A stretch of 28,732 nt of DNA from a virus: the IMG/VR virus record IMGVR_UViG_3300046318_000393, positions 1 to 28,732 of that record, one strand, 5' to 3'. Made by a program: the position numbers and the translations under genes. Below are positions 7,287 to 15,922 of this stretch, piece by piece (within the stretch, counting starts at the first letter, position 1; each line of letters starts with the position of its first letter). The notes under the pieces are model-generated. The model was not told the DNA's origin, made no database searches, and saw only the letters and a list, made by a program, of their open reading frames with translations.

Positions 7287-9425
7287 TTAAATACCTTTCT
7301 TTTCATCAATCAAATTAATATATTCGGCAATATCGCCGTGACTAACACTACTGTATGCACTAAAATGCTCGATGAGCGGATAACGCTTTTCCAACGCCTT
7401 CATTTCGGCAGTATACTTAGCAATCAATGCAGACGGATCAACCATTTGTGTGGTAGTAACACCATATACATTGCACAAGAATTCTAGGGCATACTTATTG
7501 GAGGAATCTAGTTCCTTTACATTTTTAAAGGTGTTAAACATCTTCAAGTATGGACTATCTGCATTTAGTTTATCTGATACATTATATATGAAGTATTGCT
7601 TAAAGTCAATAGCTTGTTTGACCAACCCCATTATATCACCTTGACTCAACTTAGACAACCGATCACAAATCAGTACATCCAAATTGACCCAATTCTTTTG
7701 GGTCAGAATAAATTCTATATCTCCTTTGCGAACTCCGTAGATTTCACCAGCGTAGATTCCAGAACTATTCAACTTTTCATGCAATACTTTTACGTCAGCT
7801 ACTTTGCTCAATGCAGTGTAACCGCTCAATGGAACATAGTAGTGTGTAACAGTTTTGTCAAAAGTATCTGCCTTGCCTGCATCTGCCCAGACCATGGTCT
7901 TGGTGCGCCCCCAACTGCCTCGAGTTCGTGGCTCCAGTTTCAAAATTGTAACATTTCGACCCATACTTTTTGCACGATCTTTTTGCTCCATTGTACTGGC
8001 CTGAATAATCTGAGATTCTGGAGGATTAACAATAGCATTAAAGAATGCCACAGTATCCATGTCTTTGGTCTTATCTGCCTTTTCTAGAACAAAAACACTT
8101 CCCAAAAACATCTTTTTCTTGAAGTGATACTTAGCTCGTTCGGTTACCCCTGGCTTTGTATCATTGACTACAAAAGTTACATCTTTATTAACATTGATCG
8201 GCCAAGCACTCATAGTTCCAGGAATACCATTCAGTAAGTCGGTAATGGTCTCTGTCCTACAATTAACAAATCCAGAGTGTGAATATGACCGATGGAAATT
8301 CTTAATAACAATGTTGTACTTAGCTGCTAGTTCATCTACCTTCAATTTAAAAGTTGTGGTGCGAGAAAACAAATTCGGATTGAACAATTCAAACTTAGTA
8401 TCAGTTGCATATTTAGAAACTGCATTACGCCACAGAGACTCGTTGTTCTTTTTTAACAAGAAGTATGCACGTTCCCACAGATTGGTAATCTTGTCCGCTT
8501 CTGCGGCAATATGAACAGCTAATTGACGATTCAATTGGTCCAGCTTAGTCTTGATTGCATTGATAGTAGAAGGAATATAGCTCAGACCTTCACGAGAAGC
8601 CTGAAAGTCAATTTCTCCAATACTGAATTCGATGACCAATCCGCAACTGAGCAACAAGCCTAATTCACCTAGATTGTCCTTGGAGTTTGGAACATCAATT
8701 GGATATGCAATGTTACCCATGATAGCGATACTAGTTCGATTATTACTAGTAGAATGAACTCCGGGGACAATATCTTTGTCAGCATATACAATTTCAGGAA
8801 CTTTGAAGTCATTTGCTCCTGAAACTACAGGTTGCAATTTGAAATACTGGTAAACACTTCGAGCTTCTTGGCGGAATTTGTCAAAGTCTTGATAACTGTT
8901 AACGCTAAACTTTACTTCTACTCCGTTAGGCTCATCTGTAGGGGTGTCGGTCATTAGCGCAATGCTAGGCACACCGTGATCGTTAATAAATGCTGTGTAA
9001 ATTCTCTTGGACTTATCCTTAATGGCAGTTACCGTAAAGTTGTCTGTGTAAGAAAAAGGAGACTTACTACCAAGGCCCAACGCACCAATGAAAGCATTAG
9101 AGTCTGTTTTAGTAGATTCGAAATAGGTGGTGTAGATGTTGATGACTTGTTCATGTGATAGACCCGTGCCATAGTCACGAATAGAAAAATGGGGTTCTAG
9201 GTTATTAGGAAGATGCACATCAAATGGCACAGTAGGCTTACCTGCTGCTACGTGACTGTCTACAGCATTGCAGCTCAGTTCTCGGATAATAGCCTTAATT
9301 TTGTTAGCGTACAGACCGCTAGACAGGATGTTAAATGCTTTGGCACTGTTGCGAATACGAAATTCGCCAATCTGGCCGACATTAGATAGAACAGCTTCGT
9401 TTTGCGGAGCAGAATTAATAATCAT
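7287..9425 (-). CDS. rIIA: rIIA-like protein with GHKL ATPase domain
   Basis: This 712-residue protein has an N-terminal Bergerat (GHKL) ATP-binding fold: IIRELSCNAVDSH (about 47-58, the N-box with E49 and N53), IRDYGTGLS (82-90, the G1 box with D84), and GALGLGSKSPFSY (114-126, the lid). Hsp90, MutL and gyrase B share this fold. The rest has no known catalytic motif. In T4, rIIA works with rIIB in lysis inhibition and exclusion resistance. A strong promoter and AGAGG ribosome site precede it, and rIIB follows directly, so the pair form an early operon. Confidence 0.93.
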   Translation of the reverse strand: MIINSAPQNEAVLSNVGQIGEFRIRNSAKAFNILSSGLYANKIKAIIRELSCNAVDSHVAAGKPTVPFDVHLPNNLEPHFSIRDYGTGLSHEQVINIYTTYFESTKTDSNAFIGALGLGSKSPFSYTDNFTVTAIKDKSKRIYTAFINDHGVPSIALMTDTPTDEPNGVEVKFSVNSYQDFDKFRQEARSVYQYFKLQPVVSGANDFKVPEIVYADKDIVPGVHSTSNNRTSIAIMGNIAYPIDVPNSKDNLGELGLLLSCGLVIEFSIGEIDFQASREGLSYIPSTINAIKTKLDQLNRQLAVHIAAEADKITNLWERAYFLLKKNNESLWRNAVSKYATDTKFELFNPNLFSRTTTFKLKVDELAAKYNIVIKNFHRSYSHSGFVNCRTETITDLLNGIPGTMSAWPINVNKDVTFVVNDTKPGVTERAKYHFKKKMFLGSVFVLEKADKTKDMDTVAFFNAIVNPPESQIIQASTMEQKDRAKSMGRNVTILKLEPRTRGSWGRTKTMVWADAGKADTFDKTVTHYYVPLSGYTALSKVADVKVLHEKLNSSGIYAGEIYGVRKGDIEFILTQKNWVNLDVLICDRLSKLSQGDIMGLVKQAIDFKQYFIYNVSDKLNADSPYLKMFNTFKNVKELDSSNKYALEFLCNVYGVTTTQMVDPSALIAKYTAEMKALEKRYPLIEHFSAYSSVSHGDIAEYINLIDEKKGI

Positions 9426-9455
9426 GTATACCTCTATGTTTGTGTGAATGAAATA

Positions 9456-9484
9456 ATTATAACATGGTTTTACCAGATGGTCAA
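9456..9484 (-). promoter_or_regulatory. Strong sigma70 promoter for rIIA-rIIB
   Basis: TTGACC (9479-9484), a 17-base spacer and TATAAT (9456-9461), with TG at the extended -10 position. The start would lie near 9449, with a leader of roughly 24 bases containing AGAGG. Confidence 0.85.
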
Positions 9485-9494
9485 CTGAAATGGA

Positions 9495-10025
9495 TTATTT
9501 TTGTCTAATTTTCATTTTGGCCATAATATTTTGTACTCCTACTGCTTGGCGAATAGCATCCTGCAATGCATCGTGTTTACCGCCCTTTGGCATATCTGGG
9601 TCAAACCCTAAATCAAATAAAGTACGGGTATCTCGAAGTTGCCAATAACTCCACGGAACAGGCCGGTTTAACTGTCGTAAAATATCTTCGATAATAACTA
9701 GGTCAAATGTTGCTCCGTGAGACCAAAATGCATCACATCCCCAGGCAAATTTATGAAACTTATCCATTGCCTCCGATAACGGTACTCGATCATCTGGACT
9801 AAACGCCTCTTCCATAATTGCAGGGTCTTGTTTTGCCCACCAATCTAATGTATTAGGATCAATTTCTCGTCCAAGCTTGTCCTGATCGTCAATGTCGATA
9901 CGAAAATATATCTTATCTCCGTATCCATTTCCCCAGGGATTGAAATGAACAGCACCTAAACTCAGAACAACTGCATTTGGTGAAACTGCCATAGTCTCAA
10001 GGTCTACCATTAAATGTTTTGCCAT
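9495..10025 (-). CDS. DEDDh 3'-5' exonuclease (Rv2179c/DexA-like)
   Basis: This 176-residue protein has the four acidic positions of DEDDh exonucleases: D8 and E10 in MVDLETM, D108 in GATFDLVIIED, and H151/D156 in HDALQDAIRQ. NTLDWWAKQDP is typical of the Rv2179c-like exoribonuclease branch, to which phage DexA-type nucleases are related. It would trim single-stranded DNA or RNA from the 3' end using two metal ions. It lies two bases after the 188-residue unknown gene and just ahead of the rIIA promoter. The nuclease family is secure; RNA or DNA preference cannot be read from the sequence. Confidence 0.88.
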   Translation of the reverse strand: MAKHLMVDLETMAVSPNAVVLSLGAVHFNPWGNGYGDKIYFRIDIDDQDKLGREIDPNTLDWWAKQDPAIMEEAFSPDDRVPLSEAMDKFHKFAWGCDAFWSHGATFDLVIIEDILRQLNRPVPWSYWQLRDTRTLFDLGFDPDMPKGGKHDALQDAIRQAVGVQNIMAKMKIRQK

Positions 10026-10027
10026 AA

Positions 10028-10594
10028 TTATTTGATTCCGAAGTAATTATAATGATCAGTTAGCGACCATGTGTTTAAATTGATTGTAAGCCCATCATGT
10101 GTTTTAATGACAGGAAGTGTGTTATCGTTTACTGTTCCTTGTACATAACGATGGAAGAAAAAATAAGGATTAGGAGTGGTGTCTACCAACCCTCTATCAG
10201 ATAGCCGTTTGTTATTTGCTCGACTGATTCGGCATGTTGGAACATTTAGTGCTTGTACCACTGTTAATCGGCCTTCAATTAACATATCTCGAACTTCTCC
10301 TGCAGGAACAACGTGCTCAAAAATGCAGTCGCTCGGTTTCAAGCTAATATCAGTTTCGTAGTAATGGCTCTTGATGCTTCCTTGTATAGCATACCCGTGG
10401 TACCGACGTAGGATGCTATCAATGATGTCTCGATAGAATCTATCGCGGAAATCAAAAACGTTCCTATGTAGCGTAACTAATCTTGAAAGTTCTTCTATTG
10501 CAACATCTGCGCATTGTTCGTAGGCAAGAGTATCTCGCTTAACACGCTTTTTTTCAATAGATTTCCAATTTGATAACGATTCTAGTGTATTCAT
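10028..10594 (-). CDS. Hypothetical protein, possibly HNH-like
   Basis: A 188-residue basic protein that I cannot assign. A helical N-terminal half (AYEQCADVAIEELSRLVTLH, then FRDRFYRDIIDSILRRYHG) is followed by SDCIFEHVVPAGEVRDMLIE, where FEHVVP faintly recalls the histidine strand of HNH-like nucleases, and later CRISRANNKRLSD. The second half has HRYVQGTVNDN and WSLTDHYNYFG. Its ATG lies seven bases after a perfect -10 box, so the mRNA is probably leaderless. A 13-bp inverted repeat covers its first codons and promoter, suggesting tight regulation. The nuclease idea is weak. Confidence 0.7.
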   Translation of the reverse strand: MNTLESLSNWKSIEKKRVKRDTLAYEQCADVAIEELSRLVTLHRNVFDFRDRFYRDIIDSILRRYHGYAIQGSIKSHYYETDISLKPSDCIFEHVVPAGEVRDMLIEGRLTVVQALNVPTCRISRANNKRLSDRGLVDTTPNPYFFFHRYVQGTVNDNTLPVIKTHDGLTINLNTWSLTDHYNYFGIK

Positions 10595-10617
10595 TAAACA
10601 TATTATACACTAGAATC
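10578..10617. repeat. 13-bp perfect inverted repeat over promoter and start codon
   Basis: The left arm (10578-10590, GATTCTAGTGTAT) lies in the first codons of the 188-residue gene. The right arm (10605-10617) lies in the promoter spacer and half of the -10. The 14-base loop holds the rest of the -10 and the ATG. As DNA it could be a repressor operator. In read-through RNA from the bS21 gene it would fold with the AUG in the loop. Confidence 0.75.
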
Positions 10618-10630
10618 AGATGATTGTCAA
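10602..10630 (-). promoter_or_regulatory. Perfect consensus sigma70 promoter
   Basis: TTGACA (10625-10630), 17 bases, TATAAT (10602-10607): an exact consensus. The expected start (10594-10595) falls at the ATG of the 188-residue gene, predicting a leaderless or near-leaderless mRNA. Confidence 0.88.
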
Positions 10631-10631
10631 G

Positions 10632-10865
10632 TTAGAACATTTTTTTAGGCAGACTATCATCGCGAAGTTTTTTATTCCATCGCGCTTTAGCAGCGCCTGC
10701 TTTACGTTTTCTAACCGTAGTAGGTTTTTCGTAAAACATTTTGCTACGTACTGTTTCTAAAATACCAGAATCTTCAACTTTTTGTTTAAATTTTCTAAGT
10801 GCAACATTCAGTGGCATGTCGCCTACGATTACTCTATTCCCTAACACTTTATTATTTTTGCTCAT
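10632..10865 (-). CDS. rpsU: Phage-encoded ribosomal protein bS21
   Basis: About 77 residues from the Met at 10865 ([12 protein letters not shown]); the frame is open five codons further, inside clpX. The bS21 family pattern is clear: [20 protein letters not shown], then [17 protein letters not shown], and a basic tail with AKARWNKKL. bS21 sits on the 30S platform near the anti-Shine-Dalgarno end of 16S rRNA and helps initiation. Phage copies are known in large phages and may replace the host protein to favour phage messages (inference). It overlaps the clpX end by 14 bases, so the two are co-expressed. Confidence 0.9.
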   Translation of the reverse strand: MSKNNKVLGNRVIVGDMPLNVALRKFKQKVEDSGILETVRSKMFYEKPTTVRKRKAGAAKARWNKKLRDDSLPKKMF

Positions 10866-12081
10866 TTTTCTTCTTATCAAAAATCATTATAGCAGGATGC
10901 CCTTCTATAGTATCTTTAGTTATCCGAATTGACTTCAATCCGCGATCGACTAGTTCAACAGCATCAAATTGGTAAGGCAGCAATGTTTTCTCAATGATAT
11001 TCTTAAGTCCCCGTGCATTTGTCTTTAGTTCCTTTGCTTTTTCTGCAATAGATACCAAACTATCTTGGTCAAATGTTAATTCAATTCCATCTAATTCAAA
11101 TAGGTATTGGTATTGTTTGATCAAGCTATTTTTTGCATCTTTAAGTACTTCTACTAGTTGATCAGTAGTAAGTTCGTCGACATTTATATGCAATCCGAAT
11201 CGTCCTACAAATTCTGGAATAAGTCCATATTTAATTAAATCTTTTGTAGATGTGTGCTTATACCAGGATTCTGCATCATCTTTTTTAGAAACATCAGAGT
11301 GAAATCCAACACTTCTAGCATTCATTCTTTGTTGGATAATTTTATCAAGCCCGACAAATGCTCCGCCACAAATAAACAAGATGCTACGTGTATCAATTTC
11401 CTGCATATCGGACCCAGGATGTTTACGTTTGCCAGATGATGGAATTCGCATGATACTACCTTCGATCATTTTCAGCAACGCCTGCTGCACACCCTCTCCG
11501 CTTACATCTCGACTAATACTAACATTTTCTCCTTTTCTGGAAATCTTATCAATTTCGTCAATATAAACAATACCTCTACTGGCCTTTTCTATATCACCAT
11601 CTGATTCATTGATCAAGCGTGTAAGAATGCTTTCAACATCATCGCCTACATATCCTGCTTCAGTAATTCCTGTGGCATCACAAATGGCAAATGGCAAATC
11701 AAGATATTGTGCAATTTTCCGAGCCATCATAGTTTTGCCGCAGCCAGTTGGGCCTAACATTAATACATTTGTTTTCTCTAGTTCTATATCTTTACTAGGA
11801 TTATTAATGCGCTTGAAGTGCTGACTAACTGCTACACTCAGTGCAATTTTAGCATCATCTTGCCCGATAACATAATCGTCTAGGTAATCCTTGATTGCAA
11901 CTGGATTTAATAGTTTCTTCTCATTAGGAAAAGTTTTAACTTTATCGTCTTTAAGTATATCTTCACAAAGTTCAACGCAGTCATTACAAATGGCTGCATT
12001 TTCTCCAACGATTAACTTTTCTACTGCTTCTTTACTTTTGCCACAGAAATCGCAGATGTGTGAATTTTCAGTTTTTGCCAT
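10852..12081 (-). CDS. clpX: ClpX-type AAA+ unfoldase
   Basis: This 409-residue protein is close to full length (E. coli ClpX is 424). An N-terminal zinc domain has C10, C13, C32 and C35. The AAA+ core has Walker A GPTGCGKT (110-117), pore-1 loop GYVG (143-146), Walker B IVYIDEID (171-178), an RKH loop (219-221), a VGF sequence (258-260) where ClpX has its ClpP-docking IGF loop, and GLIPEFVGR with the arginine finger R294. All parts for substrate engagement and ClpP docking are present, so it could drive host ClpP. No ClpP gene is seen here. ClpX recognises the LAA end of tmRNA tags; this phage also encodes a tmRNA whose tag ends ALAA. Confidence 0.95.
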   Translation of the reverse strand: MAKTENSHICDFCGKSKEAVEKLIVGENAAICNDCVELCEDILKDDKVKTFPNEKKLLNPVAIKDYLDDYVIGQDDAKIALSVAVSQHFKRINNPSKDIELEKTNVLMLGPTGCGKTMMARKIAQYLDLPFAICDATGITEAGYVGDDVESILTRLINESDGDIEKASRGIVYIDEIDKISRKGENVSISRDVSGEGVQQALLKMIEGSIMRIPSSGKRKHPGSDMQEIDTRSILFICGGAFVGLDKIIQQRMNARSVGFHSDVSKKDDAESWYKHTSTKDLIKYGLIPEFVGRFGLHINVDELTTDQLVEVLKDAKNSLIKQYQYLFELDGIELTFDQDSLVSIAEKAKELKTNARGLKNIIEKTLLPYQFDAVELVDRGLKSIRITKDTIEGHPAIMIFDKKKNEQK

Positions 12082-12463
12082 TAAATGCCTTTTCTAGAAA
12101 TGATTGTACATTAGTTATCCTATACTGATTAATATAGTGATAAATTCCTGAAATGTTTTCGTCATCTGTTTTATAAAATGTATTCTTTTTTCCGAGTATA
12201 TATCCACTTAATGCCGTTGTTACATAATTTAAATTATTTAAATCTATGAATTTATATTCGCATCGATTTATTGCATGAAACAACCACGGAGGATCTATTT
12301 CTTGATCGTAAAAATATACATTTATATTTTCTTTTATATTGGAATTTGCCAACCACTCACTTACTAGTGCCTGATCTTCTTCTGATAGATGCATAAACAA
12401 CACGCTATGCAATTCATTTTCAAAAATATCAGGAGGAGTGATTAGTGTAATCTTACCTTCCAT
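12068..12463 (-). CDS. Hypothetical protein, 131 residues
   Basis: Begins MEGKITLITPPDIFENE, contains YDQEIDPPWLFHAINRCEYK and SGYILGKKNTFYKTDDENIS. No known domain is evident. The overlap of 14 bases with clpX and one base of space from the membrane gene upstream suggest a single transcript. The ITLITPPDIF opening and the predicted alpha/beta pattern would suit a small regulatory fold, but nothing visible supports a specific role. Confidence 0.7.
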   Translation of the reverse strand: MEGKITLITPPDIFENELHSVLFMHLSEEDQALVSEWLANSNIKENINVYFYDQEIDPPWLFHAINRCEYKFIDLNNLNYVTTALSGYILGKKNTFYKTDDENISGIYHYINQYRITNVQSFLEKAFNGKN

Positions 12464-12464
12464 A

Positions 12465-13733
12465 TTATACCTTTGCCCTTACTGCTAGTAGCAGAGTTTC
12501 TGGAACGTCACTCATTGATATTCTTTTTTCCTTAATTAATTTGACATAGGTGTCAATTTGTTCTTCTAATTTATCTTGACTGATATTCATGTAATCATCT
12601 TGACTTATAGTCCTAGACCATAAATTACTTTCTTGTTGTTCTTCATTTTGCACAAACAGTCCACTGTCAGTTTCTGCAGGAGGGATAGGTACATAGTTTT
12701 CTGTAGGCGCCGCTATCGGTGCAACAGGATCAATGCCCGGAGGGTGTCTATATTTAGGAACTGTAAACAAATAAGGATGCTTAGAAAAATCAAAAGACTC
12801 GTATGTTGATGTACTAACTGCTGTTTGATCTATATTTGCATCTTTGGTAATAACTGCTTCAGGAGACGGCTGTGTTACTTCTTGTGAAACAACTTCCGGG
12901 GAATAGTCCTGATCAAAAGGCCATTCACCGTATTCTATTCTATCTAATTCTTCTTCCTGCTTTCGGAGATGTTGGAAACTAATTTGACTTGCTAACAGCA
13001 ATATTACTGCCAACGGATCAAATACTGCAATTAAAATTATAATAACCCATGTAACGGCTTTCTCTAGAATTGTAGGATCAGTTGATCCATAAAAAAATGC
13101 AGCTATATATTTAATCGGGCCCACTTCCGCTTCAACTTTTCTAACCTCTGCTGCAATTGGAGCTCGTGCTTCTTTAAGATTAGAGATCGTTTGTTGACTA
13201 GCGGCGATTTCTGTTTGTAAACGAATCCGTTCCTTCTGCTGCGACCTCCTAGTAGCCACTGCCTTGTCGGCACCTGTTTCTGTTGTCGAGCGGCCCATGA
13301 TCTGATCAACTGCCTCATCCATTTGTTTAAGTGCCTTGCGGTTGGCGTCAATGTTCTCTTGTTCAGTTTTAATTTTTTCATCGTATATAGCAATCTTTGA
13401 TAATACATCACCACTAACCAATGTTTGATCACTGTGCGCTTTGCTCAAGAATCCAAATATTCCTATACTAGTAATTAACATAAGAATAATAACAGCAATG
13501 GATAGATACACCCGAATACCTAAGGGTGCAATATTCCAGTTTTGCTTTAGCCACAACGTTCCTGTAATTTTGCTAATACCTATTGCAATCCCCATTATTA
13601 CTACTGGAATTACTGCGGCTGAAAAAATTGAAGTTAACCCAACAATGCTGTAATACTCTGCAACAATGGACAATGTTAGTCCACTAAGTAATGTTAAGTA
13701 TGCAATTAGTCGGTTGGTGTTAAATTCGGTCAT
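12465..13733 (-). CDS. Large membrane protein with coiled coil
   Basis: A 422-residue protein with an ordered layout. Three hydrophobic segments lie at about 9-27, 33-56 and 74-97, then a coiled coil rich in Lys/Glu/Gln runs from about 105 to 205 (KIAIYDEKIKTEQENIDANR, QKERIRLQTEIAASQQTISN), then a fourth membrane helix lies near 228-250 (VTWVIIILIAVFDPLAVILL). The C-terminal cytoplasmic tail is long, acidic and proline-rich and ends in DKLEEQIDTYVKLIKEKR and a small helix. No enzyme motif is seen. It resembles envelope or sensor proteins in architecture only. It is the upstream member of the cluster leading to clpX and bS21. Confidence 0.75.
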   Translation of the reverse strand: MTEFNTNRLIAYLTLLSGLTLSIVAEYYSIVGLTSIFSAAVIPVVIMGIAIGISKITGTLWLKQNWNIAPLGIRVYLSIAVIILMLITSIGIFGFLSKAHSDQTLVSGDVLSKIAIYDEKIKTEQENIDANRKALKQMDEAVDQIMGRSTTETGADKAVATRRSQQKERIRLQTEIAASQQTISNLKEARAPIAAEVRKVEAEVGPIKYIAAFFYGSTDPTILEKAVTWVIIILIAVFDPLAVILLLASQISFQHLRKQEEELDRIEYGEWPFDQDYSPEVVSQEVTQPSPEAVITKDANIDQTAVSTSTYESFDFSKHPYLFTVPKYRHPPGIDPVAPIAAPTENYVPIPPAETDSGLFVQNEEQQESNLWSRTISQDDYMNISQDKLEEQIDTYVKLIKEKRISMSDVPETLLLAVRAKV

Positions 13734-13741
13734 AGCGATAT

Positions 13742-14380
13742 TTATTTAAGTAATCCAGATTTATAAGAAACTTCTACGGATGGATGATTAATGTTTCTTA
13801 ACATCTCTATAAATTTATCGTAGTTAATATCGGTTAGATTATATTGTTCGACAAATTTACAAAAGTTTTTTTTCTTTTTCAATCCCCACGGCCACCATTC
13901 TTGTTTAAAGTTATCCAAGGTGATATGTGACTTTGCACTATCTTGACTAACAAAACTATGAATTTGTTTATTCAAGGTCATAGTGGTCATTAACTCAAGC
14001 AAATCTATTTTTTTACTAGGATTATCTAACTGCACAGCCCTTACAATAGCAGACGGATCGTAATTACGTTTGTCAATGCTAACACCACTTCTGCAACCGC
14101 CGTCTTGGACTTGTCGTATATGGTTGAATTCGCATGTAAATCGTTGTTTATCTTGTTGCGTAACAATGTCGGGAAAATTATAAAATCCAATTTGTTTTGT
14201 AATTAAACATTTAATTGGTTGATACGGCTTTCCATTATACCAATGTTGTAGTATTGGCAAGTTATGATTTTTAAAATTTGCCTTACTAGATTCTCCGTAA
14301 CTATCCTTAGTAGGAGTAAAAAAATATTTAAGTTTTTTATCAGGTGTTTTAAAATATGGATTTTTAATACTGTAGTCCAC
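13742..14380 (-). CDS. Hypothetical protein, 212 residues
   Basis: A basic, Lys-rich soluble protein of unknown role. Notable stretches are KCLITKQIGFYNFPDIVTQQ, FTCEFNHIRQVQDGGCRSG and a Trp/Lys-rich segment (FKQEWWPWGLKKKKNFCKF). Two cysteines flank the FNHI...DGG segment and could bind metal, but the spacing does not fit a finger that I know. It sits between two other unknown genes with 3-8 base gaps. Confidence 0.65.
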   Translation of the reverse strand: MDYSIKNPYFKTPDKKLKYFFTPTKDSYGESSKANFKNHNLPILQHWYNGKPYQPIKCLITKQIGFYNFPDIVTQQDKQRFTCEFNHIRQVQDGGCRSGVSIDKRNYDPSAIVRAVQLDNPSKKIDLLELMTTMTLNKQIHSFVSQDSAKSHITLDNFKQEWWPWGLKKKKNFCKFVEQYNLTDINYDKFIEMLRNINHPSVEVSYKSGLLK

Positions 14381-14383
14381 GTA

Positions 14384-14773
14384 TTACCTCCTCATGCTTG
14401 AAATTTCAATAGCTTGCTCATCAGTGAAAATTGGTACAGCATTAGATTTATGCATAGTACCGATGCCTTTAATATTAGTTCCTGTGTAAACTTTGTCTGG
14501 TAATTTAGTGCAGGCAGTCCACCCTGTATCTTTACTTGGTATTTTAGATACATTTGAACCTCGATAATTGTCTCGCTCGGGTATCCAGGATTCTGCAGAT
14601 ATTGCACGTTTACGTTTTTTTTCGTCTGCTTCAACGTTCCATTTTTTTTGCAGCTCTTTCCAACTAGTATCAAGCTCACGTGCCTTGCGTGCCTCTTCTG
14701 CATTACGAAATTTTACTTTGCCTTTTTTCTTTCCACCAAGACTAAGGCTAGGATGATGCAAATGCATGGTCAT
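14384..14773 (-). CDS. Basic hypothetical phage protein, 129 residues
   Basis: Starts MTMHLHHPSLSLGGKKKG and continues KVKFRNAEEARKARELDTSW, a strongly charged helix, followed by KWNVEADEKKRKR and a glycine/threonine-rich part ending AIEISSMRR. The protein is rich in Lys and Arg and looks nucleic-acid- or protein-binding. A second Met (MHLHH) is also a possible start. I know of no function. Confidence 0.7.
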   Translation of the reverse strand: MTMHLHHPSLSLGGKKKGKVKFRNAEEARKARELDTSWKELQKKWNVEADEKKRKRAISAESWIPERDNYRGSNVSKIPSKDTGWTACTKLPDKVYTGTNIKGIGTMHKSNAVPIFTDEQAIEISSMRR

Positions 14774-14776
14774 TGA

Positions 14777-14902
14777 TTAAAGTCCTGCGATCAGTATCGC
14801 CAAAAGAATCCACCAGCTACTGTATGGGCTAGAAATAATCCACGCAGAAAATGCCAACACAGCAATAATTCTTATGGTCTTTTGTGTTTCTATATTAAAC
14901 AT
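14777..14902 (-). CDS. Very small membrane protein, 41 residues
   Basis: Read from the ATG at 14902: MFNIETQKTIRIIAVLAFSA, then WIISSPYSSWWILLAILIAG and a final Leu. Two short hydrophobic runs span most of it. It overlaps the upstream gene's stop by 8 bases and ends three bases before the next start, a placement typical of real genes here. Function is unknown. Confidence 0.65.
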   Translation of the reverse strand: MFNIETQKTIRIIAVLAFSAWIISSPYSSWWILLAILIAGL

Positions 14903-15230
14903 TATATTCTTCAACTGCAACATTAGATAGAATTACAGGTTCTGATTCTGTAGCGTCTATAATTTGTTGTTGCATTTTTGTTGGCAAGCCTGTAAACCGA
15001 AGAATACTACCGTCAACATCGATCTTAAATGATCCTGCTACTACCCAAATTTCTGCACCTGTGTTATCTTTTCCTATGAGTTTTCTAACAACTCCATTAG
15101 CAACTCCGTTACTACTAGATCGTCCTAGGTTCCATTTGTATGTAGATTTATTTCCATTCCATGTATGCTCGTCACCAGTTGATTGTTGACAAAAGTTACG
15201 AAGTGCGGCAATGATTTTAGTAACATTCAT
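14895..15230 (-). CDS. Hypothetical protein, 111 residues
   Basis: Begins MNVTKIIAALRNFCQQSTGD; the middle (TYKWNLGRSSSNGVANGVVR, GAEIWVVAGSFKIDVDG) is predicted beta-rich. No known domain. The start has a good AAGGA site eight bases ahead and a TATAAT at 15249-15254 without a clear -35, so it may be a first gene of the leftward cluster. Confidence 0.68.
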   Translation of the reverse strand: MNVTKIIAALRNFCQQSTGDEHTWNGNKSTYKWNLGRSSSNGVANGVVRKLIGKDNTGAEIWVVAGSFKIDVDGSILRFTGLPTKMQQQIIDATESEPVILSNVAVEEYNV

Positions 15231-15310
15231 TTTTAATCCTTCTTAAAAATTATATAGTTTAATGTAACACAATTTATTGAAAATACCTACTATTAGTTTT
15301 ACCATGATAC

Positions 15311-15340
15311 TTATATAAGAAAACCCGCCGAAGCGGGTTT
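15311..15340 (-). terminator. Intrinsic terminator of the outer-membrane protein gene
   Basis: AAACCCGC, a TTCG tetraloop (minus strand) and GCGGGTTT form an 8-bp G/C-rich stem, followed by TTCTTATAT. It lies 19 bases after the beta-barrel gene stop. The same core hairpin recurs at 18348-18363. Confidence 0.85.
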
Positions 15341-15358
15341 AGACTGGTTCGTACTAGA

Positions 15359-15808
15359 TTAGAACGAATACTTTAGTCCAGCAGTAACACGATTACCGTC
15401 GAACTGGCTAACTCGATCTTGTCCAATTTGATGAGTTAGATCGAGTGTAGCAGATACAGACTTGGTAACCGGCAAAGATACACCTGCACCTACTGTTAGT
15501 GCATATCCATCTACGCTTGCTTGATTATCAAGATATGCGCCACCGACTTTAACTGCAAGTGTTGCAGATCCAATCTTGGTAACATCATAACTACCGGTGA
15601 GACTGAATCGATCTTGATTATTTGTACCGCCGGTTGCACGATCAAACCCTAGCGTTGCACCAACTTGGCCGTACTTTTGGCCAACAGTTACTCCGAACGC
15701 TTCCCGATCTGCTCCTGAATAATCTTGAGCAGCAGTGACGCCGACTTCTAGTGCAGATGCTGCTGTAGCAGCCAAAACAATCAAAGATGCAATTGCAAAT
15801 TTCTTCAT
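15359..15808 (-). CDS. Outer-membrane beta-barrel protein with signal peptide
   Basis: This 149-residue protein starts with a clear Sec signal peptide (MKKFAIASLIVLAATAASAL; cleavage probably after ASA or ALE). The mature part of about 130 residues alternates polar and hydrophobic residues in about eight strands (FGVTVGQKYGQVGATLGF, FSLTGSYDVTK, ATLAVKVGGAYL, YALTVGAGVSLP, VSATLDLTHQIG, NRVTAGLKYSF). It ends in aromatic Phe, the signal read by the BAM machinery. This suits a small 8-stranded barrel placed in a Gram-negative outer membrane. It has its own strong promoter and terminator and so is expressed alone. In a phage it may alter the cell surface, for example by blocking superinfection (inference). 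Confidence 0.85.
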   Translation of the reverse strand: MKKFAIASLIVLAATAASALEVGVTAAQDYSGADREAFGVTVGQKYGQVGATLGFDRATGGTNNQDRFSLTGSYDVTKIGSATLAVKVGGAYLDNQASVDGYALTVGAGVSLPVTKSVSATLDLTHQIGQDRVSQFDGNRVTAGLKYSF

Positions 15809-15851
15809 ATTAAATTTTTCCTTTTAAAAAATGACTGTGTGTCATTCAATA

Positions 15852-15880
15852 AGTATATATGATTTATATATTCAGGTCAA
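15852..15880 (-). promoter_or_regulatory. Sigma70 promoter for the beta-barrel gene
   Basis: TTGACC (15875-15880), 17 bases, TATACT (15852-15857). The start is near 15845, with a leader of about 37 bases that contains AAAAGGA before the ATG. Confidence 0.82.
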
Positions 15881-15922
15881 TAAAAAAGTGAATTAAATTG
15901 GCTTTTTTATTTACAATGCATT

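Noticed and set aside
7596-8514. Plus-strand open frames of 116 and 163 codons inside rIIA
   Set aside because: They lie antisense to a well-conserved ATPase gene, have no ribosome sites or motifs and look like shadows of its codon use.
11254-12097. Several plus-strand frames opposite clpX
   Set aside because: Each is under 72 codons, with no ribosome site, and clpX itself is unmistakable.
13103-13432. A 109-codon alternative-frame protein inside the 422-residue membrane gene
   Set aside because: Highly basic and low complexity, produced by reading the coiled-coil coding region in another frame; no start signal.
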